This document shows, piece after piece, positions 1 to 5,804 of a DNA stretch of 9,851 bases. The stretch is from an uncultured Clostridia bacterium (lineage in GTDB: Bacteria; Bacillota; Clostridia; Oscillospirales; Oscillospiraceae). Under the pieces are notes generated by a model, which searched no databases, was not told the origin of the DNA, and worked only from the letters and a program-made list of their open reading frames with translations. Every line of letters begins with the position of its first letter. Positions within the stretch are counted from its first letter, which is position 1. Position numbers and translations under genes: made by a program. The DNA lies in assembly GCA_946061345.1 (NCBI GenBank), contig CAMGRA010000028.1, forward strand, positions 1-9,851, given 5' to 3'.

Positions 1-19
1 TATCATAGCATAACGGACG

Positions 20-39
20 AAAAAGGTTGTGAACAAACC
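20..39 (-). terminator. Possible weak intrinsic terminator after the ABC operon
   Basis: On the minus strand, 40 bases past the stop of the last permease gene, a short stem (GGTTTG and CAACC with one bulged T, loop TTCA) is followed at once by five T's (positions 24 to 20). The position fits the end of the transporter operon. The stem is short and imperfect, so termination here is only plausible. A 6-bp inverted pair (ACGGAC at 13-18, GTCCGT at 75-80) encloses it and might add an outer helix. Confidence 0.35.
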
Positions 40-79
40 GTAAAGGAACTGAAACAATTTTTCATCCCTTTGGAGTCCG

Positions 80-1120
80 TCAGCGTTCCTCTCGGAAATA
101 GGGAAGACCCAGGGAGGAAGGCGGTTGATCCTCTTTTCTGCGGCGCAGGGAAACCATGATAAGAACCAGCAGTGTAAAGGCGTAGGGCAGCATCTTGAAC
201 AGCTCGATGGAGCTTCTGCTCAGACCGCCGATGTAATTGTAGGCCCAATAGAGCACGCCGAAGAGGTAGGCACCCCAGATGGCGCGCAGGGGCTTCCAGG
301 TGGCGAAGATGACCAGCGCGACAGCCAGCCAGCCCAGCGCCTCGATGGTGCCCTGATTCTCCCAGGTGCCGCGGATATAGTTCATGACGTAGTAGGTGCC
401 GCCCAGGCCGGAGATGGCAGCGCCAATGCAGGTGGCAAGGTACTTGTACTTGGTAACGTTGATGCCGGCTGCATCAGCCGTGGCGGTGTTTTCACCCACG
501 GAGCGCAGGCTCAGGCCGGTGCGGGTCTTGCGGAGGAAGTACCACAGCAGAACGGCGATGATCAGTGCCACATAAGTCAAAAAGCCGTAGGAGAAGAGCA
601 GAGAGCCAAGCCCCAGCTTGCCGGTAAAGCCGTCAAAGAAGTTGACCAGCTTTTCGGAGTATCTGCCGAAGATCTCACTGGTGACGTTGACCTTGACCTG
701 GCCGACACCGCCGGCCAGCTTGTTCAGGCTGCCGCCGAAGAAGTTGCCGACACCGGAGCCGAAGATCGTCAGCGTCAGACCGGTGACGTTCTGGTTGGTG
801 CGCAGGGTGATGGTCAGGAAAGCGTAGATCAGACCGCCGAGGGCAGCGGCTGCCAGAGTAGCCGCCAGGCACAGCGCCACGCATACCGCCGCCGACGGGG
901 TGATGCCCGCGTTGACGCAGTAGACGTTTTCATACATAAAGGTGGCCGAAAGTCCCGCGATACCGCCCAGGTACATGATGCCGGGAACGCCCAGGTTCAG
1001 GTTGCCGCCCTTTTCCGTGAGGATCTCACCCAGGGCACCGAACATGATGACGGTGCCGAAAATGACGGCCGAGTGCAGCAGCGTCGGGAAGGAAGTCAGG
1101 AAACTCATGAAACCACTCAT
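80..1120 (-). CDS. BMP/nucleoside-type ABC transporter permease (NupQ-like), second permease subunit
   Basis: This is an inner-membrane permease of the BPD_transp_2 family, the second of two permeases that form the channel of a BMP/NupNOPQ-type importer. The 346 residues are mostly hydrophobic, with about eight to nine membrane segments. The family hallmark NLNLGVPGIMYLGG lies near residues 40-53, corresponding to the N-I-G-x-E-G-x-M motif of relatives. A TLRTNQNVTGLTL segment at about 105-117 matches the cytoplasmic coupling region that contacts the ATPase. The C-terminus is basic and charged. The start is ATG 1120, with AAGGAGGG at 1128-1135 seven bases upstream, inside the end of the preceding gene. 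A second Met (residue 5) is less well placed. It lies 3 bp after the first permease gene, so the two are co-transcribed and probably translationally coupled. Family assignment is strong. The substrate (purine nucleosides in characterised relatives) is inferred. Confidence 0.93.
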   Translation of the reverse strand: MSGFMSFLTSFPTLLHSAVIFGTVIMFGALGEILTEKGGNLNLGVPGIMYLGGIAGLSATFMYENVYCVNAGITPSAAVCVALCLAATLAAAALGGLIYAFLTITLRTNQNVTGLTLTIFGSGVGNFFGGSLNKLAGGVGQVKVNVTSEIFGRYSEKLVNFFDGFTGKLGLGSLLFSYGFLTYVALIIAVLLWYFLRKTRTGLSLRSVGENTATADAAGINVTKYKYLATCIGAAISGLGGTYYVMNYIRGTWENQGTIEALGWLAVALVIFATWKPLRAIWGAYLFGVLYWAYNYIGGLSRSSIELFKMLPYAFTLLVLIMVSLRRRKEDQPPSSLGLPYFREER

Positions 1121-1123
1121 AGA

Positions 1124-2224
1124 TTAACCCTCCTTATGGGAGCCGCGGAGCTTCAGCTTGTAGTTGATGAAGAACTCGCTGCCGAGGATGAAGAACAGCA
1201 CGATGCCGGAGATGATCTCCGAGGCGTACTCGTTGAGCTGGAAATCGGTGGCGATCTGGATAGCACCCTTGCTGAGGAAGGTCAGCAGAGCGGAGATCAG
1301 CAGCATGACAAAGGGATTCATCTTTGCCAGCCAGGCGACGATGATGGCGGTAAAGCCACGGCCGCCGGCGGTACTGATGGAGATGGTGTGGGAGACGGCG
1401 GACACTGCCAGGAAGCCGGCAAAGCCGCAGACCGCGCCGGAAATGGCCATGGTGCGCATATAGACGCGGTTGACGCGGATGCCCGCGTAACGGGCGGTGT
1501 TCTCCGAATCGCCGACGACGGCGATCTCATAGCCCTGCTTGGAGTAGCGCAGGTAGGCCCACATGGCGGTGCACAGGGCCAGAACGATGAGGACGGTCCA
1601 GAGGTAGTCGCCGTTGTAGCCCTTGCTGAGCAGGTTGCCGATCCAGCCGGTCTTGGTGTCACTGTTGACGATGCCGACGGTGTTGGAGCCGAAGGGGTTC
1701 TCCCATTTTGCCACGCAGAAGGCGGTGAAACGGATGGCGATATAGTTCATCATCAGGGTGAACAGAGTTTCGTTGGTGTTCCACTTGGCCTTGAAGAAGC
1801 CGGGGATCAGACCCCAGATACCGCCCAGCAGGAGGGCGGCGGCGATCATGCAGACAAAGAGGAGAACGTCGGGCATTTTCCCTGCGAAATTACGCATGAA
1901 GAACATGGCACCGATGGCGCCGACCAGCATCTGGCCCTCCGCGCCGACGTTCCAGAAGCGCATCTTGAAGGCGGGTGCCAGACCGATGGCTATGCAGGTG
2001 AGGATCATCATGTCGCGCAGGAAATACTGGAAGCGCTTGCCGAACAGGTTGAACGGGTCGCCGAAGGTGCCCTTCGCCATGGAGACATAAACGTCAATGG
2101 GGTTCAGGCCGACGATGGCGAGAATGACGATGGCGGTAGCGATCAGGGAGAGAAGGATCGCGATACCGCGGATCAACGCCGATTTGCCAAAGCTGATGCT
2201 GTTACGTTTGGAAATACGGATCAT
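1124..2224 (-). CDS. BMP/nucleoside-type ABC transporter permease (NupP-like), first permease subunit
   Basis: This is the first membrane permease of the transporter, 366 residues, BPD_transp_2 family. After a basic N-terminus (MIRISKRNS), a membrane segment spans about 19-40. A periplasmic-type stretch follows, then the family signature WNVGAEGQMLVGAIGAMF at about 91-108. The KWNTNETLFTLMMNYIA stretch near 147-163 corresponds to the conserved N-E-x-x-x-x-(M/L)-L-N-Y-I coupling region. Further hydrophobic helices run to the C-terminus. The ATG at 2224 overlaps the TGA of the ATPase gene (ATGA, 4 bp). A GGGAGG ribosome binding site lies about eight bases upstream within the ATPase gene. Together with the ATPase and the second permease it should form the membrane part of the importer. 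Relatives (B. subtilis NupP/YufP, S. mutans RnsC/D) take up nucleosides. The exact substrate here cannot be read from sequence. Confidence 0.94.
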   Translation of the reverse strand: MIRISKRNSISFGKSALIRGIAILLSLIATAIVILAIVGLNPIDVYVSMAKGTFGDPFNLFGKRFQYFLRDMMILTCIAIGLAPAFKMRFWNVGAEGQMLVGAIGAMFFMRNFAGKMPDVLLFVCMIAAALLLGGIWGLIPGFFKAKWNTNETLFTLMMNYIAIRFTAFCVAKWENPFGSNTVGIVNSDTKTGWIGNLLSKGYNGDYLWTVLIVLALCTAMWAYLRYSKQGYEIAVVGDSENTARYAGIRVNRVYMRTMAISGAVCGFAGFLAVSAVSHTISISTAGGRGFTAIIVAWLAKMNPFVMLLISALLTFLSKGAIQIATDFQLNEYASEIISGIVLFFILGSEFFINYKLKLRGSHKEG

Positions 2225-3822
2225 TGTGCATCCTCCCTTCTGAATTGCGTCATCATCAGACCGATCTCCTCCTTGGTGGTGGCGGAGGCATCAACGATGC
2301 CGCTGACCTGACCGCCGCAGAGAACCAGGATCCGGTCACACAGCTCCAGAAGCACGTCCAGGTCCTCGCCGACATAGATGACGGCAACGCCCTTCATCTT
2401 TTGCTCCGTGAGCAGGTTGTAGATGGTGTAGGAGGTGTTGATGTCCAGGCCGCGGACGGCGTAGGCGGTCATCAGCACTGTGGGGTTGGAGGCGATCTCA
2501 CGGCCGACCAGGACCTTTTGCACGTTGCCGCCGGACAGACGGCGCAGGGGGGTGCGGTTAATGTCGGGGGTGACGACCTCCAGGTCGGAGACGATCTTTT
2601 CCGCCAGGGAAGTGGGGACCTTGCGATCTGTGAAGGGGCTTTTGCCGATACGGTAAGTACGCAGCTTGATATTGTCGATGATATTCATGCTGCCCACCAG
2701 GCCCATGCCGAAGCGGTCCTCGGGGACGAAGGACAGCAGCACGCCGCTGTTAATGATGTCCAGTGGATCCATACCGTTGAGGAGCTTGTCGGTGCCGTCG
2801 GGGGCGATGTAGTGGATCTCCGTGCCGGGCTCCATCTTCTGCAGACCGGCGATGGATTCCAGCAACTCTTTCTGGCCGGAGCCTGCCACGCCGGCAATGC
2901 CCAGAATCTCACCGCCCATGGCGGTGAAGGTCACGTCGTCCAGCTTTTTAACGCCCTCCTTGTCCTTGACGGTCAGGTGCTCGATCCGGATGCGGTCCTT
3001 CAGGTCCGGGTTCTTCGGGCGGTCGATGTTCAGCGAGACGCTGCGGCCCACCATCATGTCCGTCAGAGACTGCTGGGTGGCTTCCGCCGTGTCGACGCAG
3101 CCAATGTAGCGGCCTTTGCGCAGAACGGCAACCCGGTCCGAGACTGCCAGCACCTCATGGAGCTTGTGGGTGATAATGATGATCGCCTTGCCGTCGGCGC
3201 GCATATTGCGCATGACGGAGAAGAGCTTATCTGTCTCCTGGGGTGTCAGGACGGCGGTGGGCTCGTCGAGGATCAGCACGTCCGCGCCGCGGTAGAGGAC
3301 CTTGACGATCTCAACGGTCTGTTTCTGGGAGACGGACATTTCGTAGACCTTCTGGTCCGGGTCGATCTCGAAACCGTAGCGGTCCGCGATCTCCGCAACT
3401 GCCTTGCGGATGGAGGCGCGGTCCAGCTTGCCCTTGTCTCCTTCCAGGCCGAGGACGATGTTTTCAGCCGCGGTAAAGACGTCGACCAGCTTAAAATGCT
3501 GGTGGATCATACCAATGCCCTGGTGGAAGGAGTCTTTCGGCGACCGGATGGATACGGGCTTGCCGTCCACGAGGATCTCGCCCTCGTCGGGGTAGTAAAT
3601 GCCGCCGAGCATGTTCATCAGCGTGGTTTTTCCGCTGCCGTTTTCACCGAGCAGAGAGAGAATTTCGCCCTTGCGGAGGGACAGCGTGATGTCGTTGTTA
3701 GCAACGACAGAGCCAAAGCGCTTGGTAATGTGGCGAAGCTCAATTGCATACTCGGAACCGGTTTCAGGGTTGTTGGCAGCGTCTGGAATTTTGATGTTGT
3801 CAACAGTTTCCAAGGCAGTCAT
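2221..3822 (-). CDS. BMP/nucleoside-type ABC transporter ATPase with two fused ABC domains (NupO-like)
   Basis: This cytoplasmic ATPase subunit carries two ABC domains in one chain, as in NupO/YufO and sugar relatives such as RbsA. Numbered from ATG 3822 (533 residues), domain 1 has Walker A GENGSGKTT (59-67), Q-loop IHQHF, a degraded signature SVSQKQ (163-168), Walker B LILDEPTAV (about 183-191) and switch His in THKLHE (His219). Domain 2 has the family's non-classical Walker A GVAGSGQKE (311-319), an intact LSGGN (429-433), RGLD, and ED in place of the H-loop His. The TAYAVRGLD segment differs from the usual AAQPTRGLD. The start is uncertain. ATG 3867 adds 15 residues but has no ribosome binding site and lies only about 7 bases after the predicted transcription start. 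ATG 3822 has AAAGG directly against it. TTG 3813 has AAAGGA eight bases away and may be the true start. First gene of the operon. Confidence 0.93.
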   Translation of the reverse strand: MTALETVDNIKIPDAANNPETGSEYAIELRHITKRFGSVVANNDITLSLRKGEILSLLGENGSGKTTLMNMLGGIYYPDEGEILVDGKPVSIRSPKDSFHQGIGMIHQHFKLVDVFTAAENIVLGLEGDKGKLDRASIRKAVAEIADRYGFEIDPDQKVYEMSVSQKQTVEIVKVLYRGADVLILDEPTAVLTPQETDKLFSVMRNMRADGKAIIIITHKLHEVLAVSDRVAVLRKGRYIGCVDTAEATQQSLTDMMVGRSVSLNIDRPKNPDLKDRIRIEHLTVKDKEGVKKLDDVTFTAMGGEILGIAGVAGSGQKELLESIAGLQKMEPGTEIHYIAPDGTDKLLNGMDPLDIINSGVLLSFVPEDRFGMGLVGSMNIIDNIKLRTYRIGKSPFTDRKVPTSLAEKIVSDLEVVTPDINRTPLRRLSGGNVQKVLVGREIASNPTVLMTAYAVRGLDINTSYTIYNLLTEQKMKGVAVIYVGEDLDVLLELCDRILVLCGGQVSGIVDASATTKEEIGLMMTQFRREDAQ

Positions 3823-3871
3823 CCTTTCTTTTGAGAGTGCAAAGCAGTCATCATGCAATTCTTTCATACTT

Positions 3872-3915
3872 TACTGTTTTATCATATCACAAACCGTGAA
3901 AAAAGTAAAACAGTA
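3872..3915. repeat. 10-bp perfect inverted repeat enclosing the ABC-operon promoter
   Basis: TACTGTTTTA at 3872-3881 and its exact reverse complement TAAAACAGTA at 3906-3915 flank a 24-bp spacer. The spacer holds a nested inner dyad, TCAC (GTGA on plus, 3896-3899) and GTGA (TCAC on plus, 3887-3890), almost on the same axis. The right arm overlaps the -35 box and the left arm overlaps the end of the -10 box and the predicted transcription start. This is the layout expected of a repressor operator; the regulator is unknown. Confidence 0.6.
3881..3909 (-). promoter_or_regulatory. Sigma-A promoter of the ABC transporter operon
   Basis: On the minus strand, TTTACT (3909 to 3904) and TATGAT (3886 to 3881) are separated by 17 bases, matching sigma-A boxes at 4/6 and 5/6. 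Transcription would start near 3874. That gives a leader of about 50-60 bases to ATG 3822 or TTG 3813, but almost none to ATG 3867, which is why the shorter ATPase start is preferred. Confidence 0.65.
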
Positions 3916-4271
3916 TCGGGAAAAAAATTGCTGATAGGCCTGCCACGGTTTTCTCGGAAAAAGTTGCATATTTTTATGAAATATGAAATATTTTTGGGAA
4001 AAGTGATGAGCAAAATTTGGCACATACAAAATGCACAAAAACGGGCGACAACTTTCGTACAAAATTTCAGCCGCACTAAAAATTTTTTAGGCATGGTCGA
4101 ATAATGGTTACTTATCCATCCTGCGCCGCATATTGTACCAGATCCTCTTGAAAACGCGTAAAACGCACGCGGTTCTGTTAAAATGGAATGCAGCGCGGAA
4201 GAAGCGGCAGCGCGACGAAAAATGGTTTAATATTTCGCAAACATTTTACAAAAGCGTTGAAAACATCAGCA

Positions 4272-4280
4272 GGGTATGAT
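4272..4280 (+). promoter_or_regulatory. Possible -10 element for the 4326-4960 gene pair
   Basis: GGGTATGAT contains TATGAT (4275-4280), a 5/6 match to a sigma-A -10 box, about 45 bases upstream of ATG 4326. No -35 box sits at the proper distance: TTGAAA (4257-4262) is only 12 bases away and TTTACA (4245-4250) is 24 away. The promoter may therefore need an activator or another sigma factor. The response regulator encoded next door is a candidate activator, as inference. Confidence 0.3.
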
Positions 4281-4325
4281 GCGCCCGTATCCGGCAGACG
4301 GACGACATAGAAAGGAGCAGATAAA

Positions 4326-4709
4326 ATGAATCAGAACGATCAGGAGTTTCTTGTCCAGAAAATCCGCACACAGTATACCGAGAGAGAACACAGCCGGTTG
4401 GATGCGCTGCGGGAGTTGGACGCAAAGGTCAAACGCCCGGCAAATGTATTTGCCTGCATTTTCGGCAGCCTCGGTGCTATCGTTATGGGCAGCGGGATGA
4501 GCCTTGTCATGACGGACCTGGGCGCCATCCTCGGCCTGACCCATACGATGCTTCCGGGGGTTGTCATCGGCGTTGCCGGTATGCTCATGACCATTGCCGC
4601 CTATCCGCTCTATAAAGGCATTTTAGGCCGCCGCAAGAAGAAATATGCCCCTGAGATACTGAAGCTCAGCGAGCAACTCATGAACGACCGGCAGAGAAAG
4701 GGAGAATGA
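4326..4709 (+). CDS. Small two-TM membrane protein, homologue of the 7741-8121 product
   Basis: Function unknown; 127 residues. A charged N-terminal helix (about 1-37, containing LDALRELDAKV) precedes two membrane segments (about 41-62 and 76-96) joined by a short loop, then a basic cytoplasmic tail GRRKKKYAPEILKLSEQLM. The layout suggests a hairpin in the inner membrane with both ends in the cytoplasm. It matches the product of 7741-8121 along almost its whole length: L-R-x-L-D, a G-rich first helix ending in G-x-G-M, PGVxIG, AAYPxY and KxAPEILxL. The start ATG has AAAGGAG at 4311-4317 eight bases upstream. The stop TGA ends 2 bp before the preferred start of the next gene, so the two are co-transcribed. 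A regulated accessory subunit of the nearby two-component system or membrane protein is conceivable, but nothing in the sequence proves it. Confidence 0.85.
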   Translation: MNQNDQEFLVQKIRTQYTEREHSRLDALRELDAKVKRPANVFACIFGSLGAIVMGSGMSLVMTDLGAILGLTHTMLPGVVIGVAGMLMTIAAYPLYKGILGRRKKKYAPEILKLSEQLMNDRQRKGE

Positions 4710-4711
4710 GA

Positions 4712-4960
4712 ATGCGCAGCTTTTTCAAAAAAGCGTTTCAGGACATGAAAGAGAGCGCAAAGGCCCAGCATGAGGTGGATAAGGCGAACTTTGAAGCCGT
4801 CAGAATGGAGTCCAAAGCGCAGTGGGAGGAAGCAAAAGTCATGGGCAGACCCAAAACCCACAAGGCAATGATGCAGGCTGAGCGTGAGGAACAGATCGCC
4901 GCCGCGAAGAAGAGAACGGCTGAGGCGCAGGAGCGCATCGATTCCGTGCGGAAAGAATAA
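4712..4960 (+). CDS. Small, highly charged helical protein of unknown function
   Basis: This 82-residue protein has no membrane segment, signal peptide or recognised domain. After a short amphipathic start (MRSFFKKAFQDMKESAKAQ), almost the whole chain is Ala/Glu/Lys/Arg/Gln rich and should be helical, perhaps coiled coil. One break is around GRPKTHK. The second half (MMQAEREEQIAAAKKRTAEA) is the most coiled-coil-like. ATG 4712 is preferred over ATG 4706 because GGGAG at 4700-4704 lies seven bases from 4712 but only one from 4706; the longer reading adds MR and overlaps the previous stop. The first residues, with two Phe among basic residues, could sit against the membrane surface. Being the partner of a membrane protein gene, it may bind that protein; this is inference. 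Confidence 0.75.
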   Translation: MRSFFKKAFQDMKESAKAQHEVDKANFEAVRMESKAQWEEAKVMGRPKTHKAMMQAEREEQIAAAKKRTAEAQERIDSVRKE

Positions 4961-5079
4961 TGTTTTTTTCGGAAAGCGGGGCGTGTTTGTGAATGACATG
5001 CCTTGCTTTTCTATCGCCGGACGAAAGAAACACGACAAACGGCTGCCGCACCATACAAAAAAGATAAAACGCAAACAAA

Positions 5080-5095
5080 ACAGAAACATTTCTGT
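5080..5095. promoter_or_regulatory. 16-bp palindrome abutting the two-component promoter, candidate operator
   Basis: ACAGAAA, two bases, TTTCTGT form a perfect dyad with 7-bp arms. It lies between the expected -35 position and the -10 box of the response-regulator promoter, and its last base is the T of the extended -10 TG. A protein bound here would overlap RNA polymerase. Repression is therefore the simplest reading. Autoregulation by the response regulator is possible, although OmpR-family proteins usually bind direct repeats. Confidence 0.45.
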
Positions 5096-5103
5096 GATAT
5101 AAT
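5095..5103 (+). promoter_or_regulatory. Extended -10 promoter of the two-component operon
   Basis: TGATATAAT joins the extended TGn element to a perfect TATAAT box (5098-5103), 29 bases upstream of ATG 5133. There is no good -35 hexamer at 17 bp spacing (the sequence is A-rich). Transcription would start near 5110, giving a short leader that carries AGGAGG at 5118-5123. Confidence 0.65.
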
Positions 5104-5132
5104 AAACAAAAATACGCAGGAGGCCGGATGCT

Positions 5133-5804
5133 ATGTTTCGGATATTGGTAGTGGAGGACGATCCCGCCCTGAACCGTGCGGTATGCACGTTCCTGAACCA
5201 GAGCGGCTATGAGGCCACGGGCTGCCTGAATGCCACGGAGGCCTATGATGCCATGTACGACAAACTGTTTGACCTGATCGTGTCGGACATCATGATGCCC
5301 CAGATCGACGGCTTTGAATTCGTGAAGACTGTGCGTTCCCTCAATGAGAATATCCCCATCCTGTTTATGACGGCCCGGGACGACTTTGCCGCCAAGCAGC
5401 GGGGATACCGGGTGGGCATCGACGACTATATGGTGAAGCCCATTGATCTGGATGAGCTGTTTCTGCGGATCGGCGCGCTGCTCCGCCGTGCCAAGATCGC
5501 CGCCTCCCGGCACCTTGAGGTGGGTGATTTTACCATGGACGCCGACGAGCACACCGCCTGCTGGAAGGGCGAAGAGATCCCTCTGACCATGCGGGAGTTC
5601 AGCCTCTTATACAAGCTGCTGTCTTATCCCAGGAAGACCTTTACAAGGGTACAGCTCATGGACGAATTCTGGGATGCCAACACGGAATCCGCACCCCGGG
5701 CTGTGGATGTGTATATGACAAAGCTGCGCAGCAAGCTGGCGCAGTGCGATTCCTTTGAGATCGTGACCGTTCACGGTCTGGGCTATAAGGCGGTGCTGAA
5801 ATGA
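5133..5804 (+). CDS. OmpR/PhoB-family response regulator
   Basis: This is a cytoplasmic DNA-binding response regulator of 223 residues, the normal length for the family. The receiver domain (about 2-115) has the acidic pair D9/D10, the phospho-acceptor D52 in LIVSDIMMP, T80 in FMTARDD and K102 in the VKP motif, so all switch residues are present. The C-terminal winged helix (about 128-223) has the typical LTMREFSLLYKLL, AVDVYMTKLRSKL recognition-helix region and the terminal VHGLGYKA hairpin. The ATG follows AGGAGG by nine bases; an out-of-frame ATG lies between them. Its stop overlaps the kinase start by 4 bp (ATGA). It should be phosphorylated by the downstream kinase. Targets are unknown; its own operon and the 4326-4960 pair are candidates. 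Confidence 0.96.
   Translation: MFRILVVEDDPALNRAVCTFLNQSGYEATGCLNATEAYDAMYDKLFDLIVSDIMMPQIDGFEFVKTVRSLNENIPILFMTARDDFAAKQRGYRVGIDDYMVKPIDLDELFLRIGALLRRAKIAASRHLEVGDFTMDADEHTACWKGEEIPLTMREFSLLYKLLSYPRKTFTRVQLMDEFWDANTESAPRAVDVYMTKLRSKLAQCDSFEIVTVHGLGYKAVLK

Larger units (their letters stand above)
3868..4325. other. 458-bp divergent intergenic region between the ABC operon and the plus-strand block
   Basis: This region separates the leftward transporter operon from the rightward small-protein genes. It holds the ABC-operon promoter and its inverted repeat (3872-3915), a 7-bp perfect AT-rich inverted repeat (CATATTT, 5-base loop, AAATATG, 3967-3985), a weak CodY-like palindrome (3990-4004), a GC-rich patch with an inverted CGCGT/ACGCG pair at about 4155-4170, two copies of GCAGCGCG (4190-4197 and 4207-4214), and the leader of the 4326 gene. 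The short open frames here lack ribosome binding sites and look like chance. I see no RNA gene. Confidence 0.5.

Noticed and set aside
125..2311. Open frame of 728 codons on the plus strand opposite the permease genes
   Set aside because: It is antisense to two clear permease genes, has a Gln/Gly/Asp/Ala-rich low-complexity composition without membrane or domain motifs, and arises from the GC-rich third positions of the real genes.
2224..3834. Open frame of 536 codons on the plus strand opposite the ATPase gene
   Set aside because: Shadow of the conserved double-ABC ATPase; it has no recognisable domain and no ribosome binding site.
3853..4104. Plus-strand frame of 83 codons in the divergent intergenic region
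   Set aside because: It has no ribosome binding site, overlaps the ABC-operon promoter, and its composition follows the AT-rich DNA.
4151..4180. CGCGT/ACGCG inverted pair followed by TTTT on the minus strand as a terminator
   Set aside because: The stem is 5 bp with overlapping alternative pairings and only four T's, and no minus-strand gene ends just before it.
4942..4969. Possible terminator at the end of the 82-residue gene (TTCCG/CGGAA stem, later T7)
   Set aside because: The stem has only 5 pairs with a 2-base loop and is separated from the T-run by about 8 bases, so it does not fit an intrinsic terminator.
4610..5188. Minus-strand frame of 192 codons, Phe/Leu/Arg rich
   Set aside because: It lies antisense to two plus-strand genes and to the two-component promoter, without a ribosome binding site or recognisable motif.
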